Assembly: GCA_039815825.1 (NCBI GenBank) | Contig: JBCBYO010000014.1 | Location: 7,156 to 71,155, forward strand | Reading direction: 5' to 3' | Source of the DNA: JBCBDX01 sp039815825 | Lineage (GTDB): Bacteria; Pseudomonadota; Alphaproteobacteria; Rhizobiales; Rhizobiaceae | Length of the DNA: 64,000 bases | Shown here: positions 1 to 7,250 of the stretch, piece after piece | Layout: every line of letters begins with the position of its first letter | How positions within the stretch are numbered: the stretch's first letter is position 1 | Translations under genes and position numbers: made by a program | The notes under the pieces: generated by a model | What the model saw: the letters and a program-made list of their open reading frames with translations, nothing else | What the model was told of the DNA's origin: nothing | Database searches by the model: none

Positions 1-179
1 GTTGCATTAGGCACCTGATCGGTCACCAATCCAAAAACCGTCAACGCGAGAGCAAAAGCTACGACAAGCCCCAGTAAACCCGACAGTGCGGCTGACCAAC
101 CAAGGACCGCCATGGCGAAAATAACAATGATTAGCGGGGCAGCGGCGGAAAGCGCAGTGATGAAAGTCAATTCCGCCAA
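1..179 (-). CDS. L-lactate permease family protein, N-terminal part (runs off the window)
   Basis: The reverse strand reads from a TTG at 179 without a stop to the window edge (about 59 codons). A GGAGG Shine-Dalgarno sits 5 nt before the TTG (positions 181-191). The product starts MAELTFITAL and then has a long hydrophobic stretch with one Trp in a VLGWSAALSG segment, which resembles the first membrane helices of LctP-type lactate/glycolate permeases. The family assignment rests on this short N-terminus only. The strong ribosome binding site and continuous hydrophobic frame make a real gene likely. Any other multi-spanning carboxylate permease would also fit. Confidence 0.5.
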   Translation of the reverse strand, partial: MAELTFITALSAAAPLIIVIFAMAVLGWSAALSGLLGLVVAFALALTVFGLVTDQVPNA

Positions 180-203
180 TGCCACCTCCTCGCCAGCTTC
201 GAT

Positions 204-629
204 TTAAATGCCGAGGCGCGGCATCTCAATTGCCGGACATCGATCCTGTACGACCCGCATGCCGGTTGCCGTCAAGCGCGCAGCGGCCACGTCATCGCGT
301 ACATCGAGTTGGGTCCAAAACACATTTGGCTTCCATGGCAATTCCAAAACACTATCGGCGAGATCCGCCACGAAGGCAGAAGAACGAAACACATCGATCA
401 TGTCCACCGGCTTGGGCAGATCATGCAACGAAGCGTAGGTCATAGCACCATTGATGATTTTGCCCGCATGGCCGGGGTTAACAGCGTAGACTTGAAAGCC
501 TTTGGACACCAAAAAACCTGTGACCCGGTTGGAGGGGCGCGCCGAGTTCGGCGATGCGCCAACAACAGCAATCGATTTCGTGCTTGTTAGAATGTCGCGC
601 AGCTCATCGTCGGTCATGTCTTGCTCCAA
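204..629 (-). CDS. CoA-binding domain protein (YccU-like)
   Basis: 141 aa, a single Rossmann-like CoA-binding domain. The N-terminal strand-turn is IAVVGASPNSARPSN (about residues 20-34), the nucleotide-binding glycine loop of this family. Later come YAVNPGHAGK, a DMIDVFR segment and a C-terminal VVQDRCPAIE stretch with the conserved Cys seen in YccU/YneT proteins. The length is normal for the family. It overlaps the end of the upstream enoyl-CoA hydratase gene by 16 nt, so the two are probably translated from one message. M5 (617) is an alternative start that would shrink the overlap. The cellular role of these proteins is not well defined; CoA or acyl-CoA binding is the family-based expectation. 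Confidence 0.85.
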   Translation of the reverse strand: MEQDMTDDELRDILTSTKSIAVVGASPNSARPSNRVTGFLVSKGFQVYAVNPGHAGKIINGAMTYASLHDLPKPVDMIDVFRSSAFVADLADSVLELPWKPNVFWTQLDVRDDVAAARLTATGMRVVQDRCPAIEMPRLGI

Positions 630-1441
630 TCGGGCATGCGTTTTTCCAAAAACGCACCGATGCCCTCTTTGCTTTCTTCACCAAGCATATTTTTCACCAT
701 CACGGCAGCGGTATGATCATAGGCATCGCTCAAGCGCATTTCTGCTTGCTCGTAAAACGCCCTCTTGCCGATGGCGAGTGTGGATTGTGGTTTGGATGCA
801 ATGGTTTGCGCATATTTTTGCATGACTTGATTCAAGTATTGACGCGGTACAATACGGTTGACGAGGCCAATCTCTTTGGCCGTCGACGCATCGATGGTCT
901 CCCCGGTCAGCAGCATTTCCATCGCCTGCTTTCGATGCACATTCCGGGTCAGCGCAACCATTGGCGTGGAGCAGAACAAGCCGATATTGACGCCAGGCGT
1001 GCAAAAGGCTGACGTATCCGTACATATCGCGAGATCACATGACGCGACCAGTTGACACCCTGCTGCGGTTGCCAATCCATCAACCTCGGCAATCACTGGC
1101 TTGGGATTGTTGACGATGGCCTGCATCAGGTCGGCGCACAATTGAAATGTCTGCTCGTAAAATGCAGCTCCCCGATCAGCATCCTCTCGCTTCGCCGTCA
1201 GTTCTTTTAGATCATGGCCCGCGCAGAAGATCTTGCCAGGATTGGCCGACGTCAAGATTACGACCCGTACCTCATCTGACGACGACGCCCTATCGATTTC
1301 TGCCTTCATGGCTTCCATCATCGCAATCGAAAGAGCGTTTGCCGGTGGGCGGTTCATCTCCAACCGAAGTACGCCCTGATCTTCGTTTGCCAACACCAAG
1401 GGCGCCTCATTGGAGTTGTCAGCTTTGAATATCTCTTCCAT
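614..1441 (-). CDS. Enoyl-CoA hydratase/isomerase family protein
   Basis: 275 aa crotonase-fold protein. The open frame extends upstream, but the start is placed at MEEIFKADNS because GGAG lies 6 nt before it and homology begins only after this point. Oxyanion-hole features are visible: a FCAGHDLKEL segment (about residues 83-92) and DGLATAAGCQL (about 131-141), where crotonases have GxAxGGG/A. A Cys replaces a Gly in that second loop, as in ECHDC3-type members, which often lack the two catalytic glutamates, so hydratase activity on a standard substrate is uncertain. It overlaps the CoA-binding gene downstream and is divergent from a PaaI-type thioesterase, which suggests acyl-CoA handling. 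Confidence 0.85.
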   Translation of the reverse strand: MEEIFKADNSNEAPLVLANEDQGVLRLEMNRPPANALSIAMMEAMKAEIDRASSSDEVRVVILTSANPGKIFCAGHDLKELTAKREDADRGAAFYEQTFQLCADLMQAIVNNPKPVIAEVDGLATAAGCQLVASCDLAICTDTSAFCTPGVNIGLFCSTPMVALTRNVHRKQAMEMLLTGETIDASTAKEIGLVNRIVPRQYLNQVMQKYAQTIASKPQSTLAIGKRAFYEQAEMRLSDAYDHTAAVMVKNMLGEESKEGIGAFLEKRMPDWSKT

Positions 1442-1484
1442 AGGGGTCTCCGCTTTATCGGTTGATGACGAAAGAGAACGGCAC

Positions 1485-1919
1485 ATGCAAGAGCCATTGA
1501 TTGAAGGACTGCAAGACCCGGTCATGTCGATCGACGATATTGAGGCGTTTTTGGAAAGTGAGTTTCCGCAAGTCCACCAGGATGGTCGGGTTTTTACCGT
1601 TGAAAATGTGCACAAAGGTGGGATTACCTACCGCCTTACCCCGATGGACCGCCATTTGCGTCCGGGCGGCACGGTTGCGGGGCCATCCATGTTCGCGTTG
1701 GCGGATGTAGCCGCCTATATTTGTATCTTGGCCCATATCGGTCCGGCAAAGCACACCGTGACGACCAACATGAATATCAACTTCATGCATAAACCTCAGC
1801 CTGGCCCACTCGATTGTCATGCAAGACTTTTGAAGCTGGGAAAGAGGTTAGCGGTTGTCGATTGTCTGATCATAGACAAGGAAGGACGTACCGTCAGCCA
1901 AGCCACGGCGACTTATTAG
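1485..1919 (+). CDS. PaaI-family hotdog thioesterase
   Basis: 144 aa single hotdog-fold protein. Landmarks are LRPGGTVAGPSMFALADVA (about residues 52-70), the active-site loop and start of the long hotdog helix with the catalytic acidic residue at the end (ALAD), and TTNMNINFMHKPQPGPL further on, the strand pair typical of PaaI/YigI enzymes. The likely reaction is hydrolysis of an acyl-CoA thioester. An in-frame extension upstream overlaps the divergent hydratase promoter, so the ATG at 1485 was preferred; its ribosome binding site is weak, and M14 (1524) is also possible. It lies directly upstream of rplM-rpsI, as in other Hyphomicrobiales. Confidence 0.85.
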   Translation: MQEPLIEGLQDPVMSIDDIEAFLESEFPQVHQDGRVFTVENVHKGGITYRLTPMDRHLRPGGTVAGPSMFALADVAAYICILAHIGPAKHTVTTNMNINFMHKPQPGPLDCHARLLKLGKRLAVVDCLIIDKEGRTVSQATATY

Positions 1920-2007
1920 ATACCAACCGGATAAGGTAAAATAATACCCTATATATTAAATTATTGAATTCTTTATATATTTTCTATTTTCGATATGGGA
2001 ATAGGCG

Positions 2008-2036
2008 TTGACACTGGTCGGAATTGGGCATATCTC
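2008..2036 (+). promoter_or_regulatory. Predicted sigma-70 promoter of rplM-rpsI
   Basis: A perfect TTGACA -35 box (2008-2013), a 17-nt spacer and TATCTC as -10 (2031-2036). The 60-70 bases upstream (about 1936-2000) are very AT-rich compared with the surroundings, which would fit an UP element for a strong ribosomal-protein promoter. The expected transcription start is near 2043. Confidence 0.6.
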
Positions 2037-2043
2037 GCCCCTA

Positions 2044-2076
2044 CCGACACCGCGTAATCGCGTGTCGGCGTTTTTT
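2044..2076 (+). terminator. Terminator-like hairpin in the rplM leader
   Basis: A GC-rich stem CCGACAC-CGCG / CGCGTGTCGG with one bulged C and a TAAT loop (2044-2068), followed by CG and six T (2071-2076). A second small stem, GCCGG/CCGGC with a 5-nt loop, follows at 2077-2091. If the promoter at 2008-2036 is right, this structure forms the very 5' end of the rplM-rpsI transcript and may be a leader attenuator. Otherwise it is simply the terminator of the thioesterase gene, whose stop lies 124 nt upstream. Confidence 0.6.
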
Positions 2077-2168
2077 GCCGGGCTTACCGGCAATCCAAGC
2101 AACAAGAAACGCCCGACGGGCTGCCTTTGCAGTGATGGACGGGACCGACCTGAATGAAGGAAAATGCC

Positions 2169-2630
2169 ATGCGAACATTTTCGCAAAAACCTGCCGATGT
2201 GCAGAAGAAATGGCTGCTGATTGATGCGGAAGGCATGGTTGTTGGCCGCCTCGCCTCTATCGTTGCCATGCGCTTGCGCGGCAAGCACAAGCCAACTTAC
2301 ACGCCGCATGTTGATGATGGCGACAATGTCATCGTGATCAATGCCGACAAAGTTGTATTCACCGGCAACAAGCGCGCGCAGAAGAAATATTATTGGCACA
2401 CCGGCCACCCGGGCGGCATCAAGGAGCGCACTGCTGATGCGCTGTTGAACGGTCGCTTCCCTGAGCGTGTTGTCGAAAAAGCCGTTGAACGCATGATCCC
2501 ACGCGGCCCACTTGGTCGTCGCCAAATGAAGAATCTGCGCGTTTATGCCGGTGCCGACCACCCGCATGAAGCACAACAGCCAGAGGTTGTTGATGTCGCG
2601 TCCATGAACTCCAAGAACAAGAAGGCCTGA
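2169..2630 (+). CDS. rplM: 50S ribosomal protein L13
   Basis: 153 aa, full length for L13 of this order. It starts MRTFSQKPADVQKKW and contains the family blocks DAEGMVVGRLAS, HVDDGDNVIVINA, the GxxxxKxYY(W/R)HTG stretch near residue 80 and PRGPLGRRQMKNLRVYAG. L13 binds 23S rRNA early in large-subunit assembly. The start at 2169 was chosen over an in-frame ATG 15 nt upstream because AAGGA (2156-2160) has ideal spacing to it and the N-terminus matches homologues. It is followed 8 nt later by rpsI, the standard bacterial L13-S9 operon. A promoter and terminator-like hairpin precede it. Confidence 0.98.
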   Translation: MRTFSQKPADVQKKWLLIDAEGMVVGRLASIVAMRLRGKHKPTYTPHVDDGDNVIVINADKVVFTGNKRAQKKYYWHTGHPGGIKERTADALLNGRFPERVVEKAVERMIPRGPLGRRQMKNLRVYAGADHPHEAQQPEVVDVASMNSKNKKA

Positions 2631-2638
2631 TAAAAGAC

Positions 2639-3190
2639 ATGGCTGAAATCAATTCCCTAGAAGAACTTGGCGCTGCAACAGGTGTCGTTGAAGCACCGGC
2701 TGAGAACCTCGCACCGGTTTATACGCAAAAGCTCGACGAACAGGGCCGCGCCTATGCAACCGGCAAGCGTAAAGACGCTGTCGCACGCGTTTGGATCATG
2801 CCGGGTACAGGCAAGATCACTGTCGAAGGTGAGCCAAAGAAACGTGAAGTGCGCTCAAACACACGCAAGGAACGTGCAAAGGCAACCAAAGCGCGTGACG
2901 TATCGGAGTATTTCGCACGTCCGGTTCTACAGATGATCGTCAAGCAACCGCTTGTCGCTGTGAACCGCGAAACACAATACGACGTCGTTATTACTGTTTC
3001 CGGTGGTGGTCTTTCCGGTCAGGCCGGTGCGGTTCGCCACGGCATTTCTAAAGCACTCACACATTACGAGCCAGAGCTGCGCTCAACCCTGAAAAAAGGC
3101 GGCTTCCTGACACGCGACAGCCGCGTGGTCGAGCGGAAGAAATACGGCAAGGCAAAAGCCCGTCGTTCCTTCCAGTTCTCCAAGCGCTGA
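2639..3190 (+). CDS. rpsI: 30S ribosomal protein S9, with an internal basic insertion
   Basis: 183 aa. The N-terminal extension of about 40 residues is usual in Hyphomicrobiales. The S9 core starts YATGKRKDAVARVW and ends SRVVERKKYGKAKARRSFQFSKR; the basic C-terminal tail reaches the P-site tRNA in the ribosome. Unusual is a stretch of about 21 residues between GKITVEG (ends near residue 66) and YFARPVLQM (starts near residue 91): it reads EPKKREVRSNTRKERAKAT and is rich in Lys and Arg. As remembered, relatives have only about four to seven residues between these motifs. The frame is uninterrupted and codon use looks normal. A strong terminator follows 22 nt after the stop. Confidence 0.97.
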   Translation: MAEINSLEELGAATGVVEAPAENLAPVYTQKLDEQGRAYATGKRKDAVARVWIMPGTGKITVEGEPKKREVRSNTRKERAKATKARDVSEYFARPVLQMIVKQPLVAVNRETQYDVVITVSGGGLSGQAGAVRHGISKALTHYEPELRSTLKKGGFLTRDSRVVERKKYGKAKARRSFQFSKR

Positions 3191-3212
3191 TTTTTCGCTA
3201 TTTGCATTCAAA

Positions 3213-3239
3213 ACGGGCCTTTCGGGGCCCGTTTTTTTG
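3213..3239 (+). terminator. Intrinsic terminator after rpsI
   Basis: Perfect 7-bp stem ACGGGCC/GGCCCGT with a 6-nt loop (3213-3232), followed by seven T. It ends the rplM-rpsI operon. Confidence 0.92.
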
Positions 3240-3353
3240 TGCGCGCATGGAGCACTTCTCACAAGTTGCGCGCCAGCCATTTGCATCCCCCGGCTGCATA
3301 TGTAAGACAGTCATCGTTAAACGGGACATAACGATAAAAATCGGGGAATTACG

Positions 3354-5033
3354 ATGGCAAAAACGCCACCACTCATGAATCTACCTATAAGTACTGCCGA
3401 TACCGGATTCTACAAAGGGTTCACAAAAGACGTCACAATTACTGGAAAAATACTTGTTGGCGCGCTAATCATTTGGGCCATTGCTTTTCCAGAACAGGCT
3501 GGCGCCTTTCTCAGTTCAATCAATTCTTTCATTCTAGCTTCCTTTAGTTACTGGTACGTCTATGTGATGGCTTTCTTCGTCATCCTGTGCTTTGCGCTGG
3601 CTTTGCTGCCGGTTTCGGGTCGACTTAAACTCGGCCTGCCGGATGACAAACCCGAATTCTCCAACTTCTCCTGGTTCTCCATGATGTTTGGTGCTGGCAT
3701 CGGGATCGGCATGCTCACCTTCGCAACCGCTGAGCCCATGTACCACTTTGCCAAGAATCCGGCGACTATTCAGGGCCTGACAGAACCCAGCACGGCAGGA
3801 AATGTGCGCGACGCTTATATTTGGTCGTTTACGCATTGGGGTTTTGCCGCGTGGGCAGCCTACGCCATTGTTGGCCTTTCGCTTGGCTACTACGCATATA
3901 GACGTGGTCTACCGCTGACCATTCGCTCGGGTCTGACACCGCTTTTCGGCAAATCACTTTCGGGACCTTTGGGCCATGTGGTCGATGTCGTCGCCGTTGT
4001 CGCCACCGTGCTCGGCGTTTCGCAAACGCTCGGCTTCGGCGTGGAACAGTTCATCTCCGGCCTTTACCGTATCGGGTTTGGCGAGTGGCTGTTTGTGACC
4101 GCTGAGGATGGGTCAAGATCAGCTTCCAATATGGCAATAGTCTTTGGCTTACTCGTGATTATGGGAGCATCGACGCTTTCGGCGCTATCGGGTGTCGGCA
4201 AAGGCATCAAATGGCTATCCAACATCAACATGGGGCTGAGCTTTTTCCTGCTGGCGTTCTTCATCATTTTCGGCTCAACGGTGTTCGGCTTTACCGCCTT
4301 GTTTGTCGGGCTGTTCGATTATGTCGTCTCCATTCCGGGAAATCTGTTTACCGTGTGGCAGGCTGACGGGACGGAAGTCGGAGACGCGCTCGCCGGCTGG
4401 CAAGGTGGTTGGACCATCTTCTACTGGGCTTGGTGGATCGCGTTCGCACCATTTGTGGGTGTCTTCCTCGCGCGTATCTCCAAAGGACGTACTGTCCGGG
4501 AATATGTACTGGGCGCGATGTTGATCCCTGCCATCATGTGCTTTGTCTGGTTTGCTCTTGTGGGCGGCACGGCAATCGACCTTGAGTTGAGCGGTGAGGC
4601 AGCTGGCGCCATCAGTGGTGCGGGTCAATCTGATCAGTTATTTGCGATGCTCTCCGTAATTTTGCAGCCGACCATCGCTTGGCTGATGTCCATCATCGTG
4701 GTGATCTTGCTTTTGACCTACCTGGTGACTTCAGCGGACAGTGCGGTTCTGATCATCAACACGATCAACGCCGCCGGTGACGAAGGCCCGAAAGCACGCC
4801 CTCACATCCTGTTTTGGGGGGCAGCGTTGGCCTTCGTGGTAGGTGGCCTGATTATCGCTGGCGGTCTCAGCGCTATCCAAACAGCCATGGTTATCGGTGC
4901 CCTACCCTTCAGCTTCGTCATGTTCCTGATGGGTGTGTCCTTGATCAAAGCCATTTGGTTGGACATCCAACGCGAGAAAGTCGGCACGCCGACGACTACG
5001 GAAGATCTTACAGCGGTCCAACCGGCTGAGTAG
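3354..5033 (+). CDS. BCCT-family betaine/choline/carnitine transporter
   Basis: 559 aa inner-membrane protein with about 12 predicted membrane helices. Family signatures are clear: FGAGIGIGMLTFATAEP (about residues 112-128), the glycine-rich helix that takes part in substrate and sodium binding, and the Trp-rich WAWWIAFAPFVGVFLARIS (about 358-376) followed by KGRTVREY, the BCCT hallmark. Members import quaternary ammonium compounds such as glycine betaine, choline or carnitine, or DMSP in marine bacteria, usually with sodium or protons. The exact substrate cannot be read from the sequence. The C-terminal tail is short (about 25 residues), unlike the long osmosensing tails of BetP/BetT. The gene is monocistronic, between two terminators. 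Confidence 0.93.
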   Translation: MAKTPPLMNLPISTADTGFYKGFTKDVTITGKILVGALIIWAIAFPEQAGAFLSSINSFILASFSYWYVYVMAFFVILCFALALLPVSGRLKLGLPDDKPEFSNFSWFSMMFGAGIGIGMLTFATAEPMYHFAKNPATIQGLTEPSTAGNVRDAYIWSFTHWGFAAWAAYAIVGLSLGYYAYRRGLPLTIRSGLTPLFGKSLSGPLGHVVDVVAVVATVLGVSQTLGFGVEQFISGLYRIGFGEWLFVTAEDGSRSASNMAIVFGLLVIMGASTLSALSGVGKGIKWLSNINMGLSFFLLAFFIIFGSTVFGFTALFVGLFDYVVSIPGNLFTVWQADGTEVGDALAGWQGGWTIFYWAWWIAFAPFVGVFLARISKGRTVREYVLGAMLIPAIMCFVWFALVGGTAIDLELSGEAAGAISGAGQSDQLFAMLSVILQPTIAWLMSIIVVILLLTYLVTSADSAVLIINTINAAGDEGPKARPHILFWGAALAFVVGGLIIAGGLSAIQTAMVIGALPFSFVMFLMGVSLIKAIWLDIQREKVGTPTTTEDLTAVQPAE

Positions 5034-5054
5034 ATTCGGTTCATTTTTTTTGAA

Positions 5055-5083
5055 AACCCCGGCGCAAAGCCGGGTTTTTTTTT
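5055..5083 (+). terminator. Intrinsic terminator after the BCCT gene
   Basis: Stem AACCCCGGC/GCCGGGTT around a short CGCAAA-type loop (5055-5076) with one mismatch, followed by a run of T to 5083. Confidence 0.88.
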
Positions 5084-5156
5084 GCCTCATACCCCCGGCA
5101 ACTCATCCAATTCGGCCCGTTAAAACGTATAGGAGGAAGTTATAGACGGAGAAATC

Positions 5157-5546
5157 ATGCTCAACCGCCGCACATTTTTGACCGCGTCTGCTGCAGCCAT
5201 CACCCTTGGTGTTATGCCCGCGCAAGCGGCACAAGAGGTAACCGCGCAGCAAGCCCATCAGCTTTTGCAATCAAACCCTGATATCGTCGTGCTCGACATT
5301 CGAACCGGGCGTGAGTTCCGCTCTGGACACATTGAAGGCGCTATCAACATCAACTATTTCGACCGAAATTTTCGCGATCAAATTGCGCGATTGGACGGGA
5401 CAAAAACCTACATCATGCACTGTGCAGCGGGCGGTAGGAGTGATGCTTCTATCCGTATTTTGCGCGACGCAGGCGTCACCAATGTCTACCATATGGATGG
5501 CGGATCTACGGAATGGAAACGCGAAGGTCTCCCACTCGTTCGCTAG
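5157..5546 (+). CDS. Tat-exported single-domain rhodanese
   Basis: 129 aa. The N-terminus MLNRRTFLTASAAAITLG has a twin-arginine motif (RRTFL) and a hydrophobic region ending MPAQA-AQE, so the protein should be folded in the cytoplasm and sent to the periplasm by Tat. The rest is one rhodanese domain: VVLDIRTGREFRSGHIEGAIN (about residues 42-62) and the active-site loop HCAAGGRS with the persulfide Cys near residue 86. The likely job is sulfur transfer or sulfane sulfur handling in the periplasm. Residues in the loop differ from the CRxGxR of thiosulfate-specific enzymes, so the substrate is open. GGAG lies shortly before the start. Confidence 0.88.
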   Translation: MLNRRTFLTASAAAITLGVMPAQAAQEVTAQQAHQLLQSNPDIVVLDIRTGREFRSGHIEGAININYFDRNFRDQIARLDGTKTYIMHCAAGGRSDASIRILRDAGVTNVYHMDGGSTEWKREGLPLVR

Positions 5547-5607
5547 CGTGTCAGTAGAGTAGGACTTAGCCCTTCTGTTTGGCCTCCCGATGGGCCTAGG
5601 GTTGGCT

Positions 5608-6141
5608 ATGGAATCATTTCGCTTCATGCTCGTCGAAGGCAAACCAAACTCTCTTGGCCGAACCATAGAAGTTGTCGATATGGTTCTTTGCGAACCTGAC
5701 CGGTGCGAAGAACTGTTCGCCTGTTGGAACGCTGACGATGAATGGGTGCGTATGCGTGCAGCCAATGGCATGAAGCGCGTTTTCAAAGAGCGACCCGAAT
5801 GGTTTGACCGATATATCGACAGGATGCTGACCGAAATTGCCGGTTCAAGCCAGCCATCTGCGCGCTGGACGCTTTCTCAATTGTGGCTGGAACACCGCAA
5901 GAGGCTAACCTCCGATCAACAGAAAGCGGCGACCGAATATCTGATCAGAACGCTTTCGGACCATGATGATTGGATCGTGCTCAACATGACCATGAAGACG
6001 CTGCAAACCTATGTGCGGGACGACGCTTCAATTGTCCCGCGGATCGAATTGCGGGTCCGTATGCTTTCGGAAGACCGTCGAAAATCCGTTGCGAACGGCG
6101 CGCGGAAGCTTTTGGCGACGATGGGACTTTCCGCTCTATAA
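5608..6141 (+). CDS. HEAT-repeat-like helical protein of unknown function
   Basis: 177 aa, predicted almost entirely helical with a repeating pattern like armadillo/HEAT repeats (for example DDEWVRMRAANGMKRVFKE near residue 50, and later DHDDWIVLNMTMKTLQTYV near 120). No signal peptide or membrane segment. The start at 5608 has TAGGG 6 nt upstream; ATG 5590 is an alternative. HEAT-like folds mostly mediate protein or nucleic-acid binding (AlkD-type DNA glycosylases share the fold), but no catalytic motif is recognised here. Its last 21 codons recur, diverged, at 7180-7242 beyond the next gene, so it once had a second copy. It is convergent with the orphan gene at 6200-7033. Confidence 0.7.
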   Translation: MESFRFMLVEGKPNSLGRTIEVVDMVLCEPDRCEELFACWNADDEWVRMRAANGMKRVFKERPEWFDRYIDRMLTEIAGSSQPSARWTLSQLWLEHRKRLTSDQQKAATEYLIRTLSDHDDWIVLNMTMKTLQTYVRDDASIVPRIELRVRMLSEDRRKSVANGARKLLATMGLSAL

Positions 6142-6199
6142 AGAGGGACGGTGTGCGAGCAAGCAAAAACCGAAGGCCCACATCAAGGTTGAAGCAGAC

Positions 6200-7033
6200 C
6201 TATAGACCGTGACCGCCCTGCTCACGCTCTTGAAGGTTGGGGTCAAAGTTATTGGCAGGCGGCGGCTGGTTGTCGTTACCTTCATCAGCTCCGCGGCCGA
6301 CTTGTGCCTCTGGAACAACATTTTGCGCGGGAGGGGCTTCTCTCGACGCGTCATTTGCTGGAGGCGCAAGCAGCCGCTGCAGGACTGGGTCATCGGTGTA
6401 ATTTTGAAAGGTTTCCTCAATCACCTTTGCACTTCGGACGTAACTATGGGCGCTGCCATCCCATTCTTCGGCGCGTACCAAAGGCCCAAAGTCACCAAGG
6501 TCTGTTGCTTTTGCTTGCACTTCTGCGGAGATTGCTTCCTTCAGTTCGTTGACTTTTGCGGCAAGCTCATCTGCGGAGCCTCCGATAGTCCTGTCAGGAA
6601 GTGCTTCACCCGGCCTTTCCATCGCGGTAATTATTTCGGTGAAAGCGGCATTCGTCGTGAGCAAATCCGAAGTCTCTGCATTGGGATCCGCAGAGCCGTG
6701 AGACTCTGCCATTTCCAATATTTCTCGGCGATCATCAACCGTGCTGAGCCCAAATTCATCGAGCAGGTCCGACGTTGCGCTGATCACCTGACGGCGCCTA
6801 TTTGAAGCCCCCAACATCCCAAGTTGTGCATCGGTTGCACTGTTCGCCATTGTCTCTAGTGAGTAGTCTCTTGCTTGAGCTTCTGATATCTGGACCATGT
6901 CGTTGATGTAGTCGGCTTCTGCGGCGCTAACACGCTCAATGGGATCGGCGGCGACTTGCGAAGCAGCCTGATAGTTGGCGGCGCGTTCTATCAATTGCCG
7001 TTGCGTAAATGCGGTCTTTGCTGCAGTCGGCAT
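6200..7033 (-). CDS. Hypothetical protein, acidic and helical with a Pro/Asn-rich tail
   Basis: 277 aa, not recognised. The first about 200 residues are Ala/Glu/Asp-rich and predicted helical; the last about 55 are low-complexity and disordered, rich in Pro, Asn and Gln (for instance NQPPPANNFDPN near the end). No signal peptide, membrane segment, Cys or metal motif is evident, although the N-terminal MPTAAKTAFTQRQLIE could be amphipathic. The start ATG at 7033 has a GAGAAAA stretch upstream rather than a clear Shine-Dalgarno. It lies in opposite orientation between the intact HEAT-like gene and the decayed copy of its 3' end, so it may have been inserted there. A coding call rests on ORF length and composition only. 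Confidence 0.6.
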   Translation of the reverse strand: MPTAAKTAFTQRQLIERAANYQAASQVAADPIERVSAAEADYINDMVQISEAQARDYSLETMANSATDAQLGMLGASNRRRQVISATSDLLDEFGLSTVDDRREILEMAESHGSADPNAETSDLLTTNAAFTEIITAMERPGEALPDRTIGGSADELAAKVNELKEAISAEVQAKATDLGDFGPLVRAEEWDGSAHSYVRSAKVIEETFQNYTDDPVLQRLLAPPANDASREAPPAQNVVPEAQVGRGADEGNDNQPPPANNFDPNLQEREQGGHGL

Positions 7034-7176
7034 GGTGTTTTCTCACTCTCGCGTAAACGCTACGTTGGCGTCCTTGCGCTTTTTGATTTTCGCCTATGTT
7101 CGCATAACAACAGATCAAATTGGCGGAACTATGCACCCGCTCAGTTTGTTGCGGATAGCTATTGGCTTTTAGGTGA

Positions 7177-7242
7177 TCACGAAAATCCGTTGCCAACGGC
7201 GCGCAGAAGCTGTTGAAGGCGATGAACTTATCAATCCTGTAA
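7177..7242 (+). pseudogene. Remnant 3' end of a second HEAT-like gene
   Basis: Positions 7180-7242 read R-KSVANGAQKLLKAMNLSIL-stop, which aligns without gaps to the last 21 codons (with stop) of the HEAT-like gene at 6079-6141 (RKSVANGARKLLATMGLSAL-stop). By hand count 47 of 63 bases and 15 of 20 residues agree. An in-frame TGA at 7174-7176 cuts off anything upstream, and no further similarity was seen in 7034-7176. The remnant ends 8 nt before the agmatinase start. It is best explained as the tail of an old tandem paralogue whose body was deleted or replaced. Confidence 0.75.
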
Positions 7243-7250
7243 GTACCCCA

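Noticed and set aside
1455..1820. 121-codon reverse frame opposite the PaaI-type thioesterase
   Set aside because: Shadow of the thioesterase gene; no ribosome binding site or known motif.
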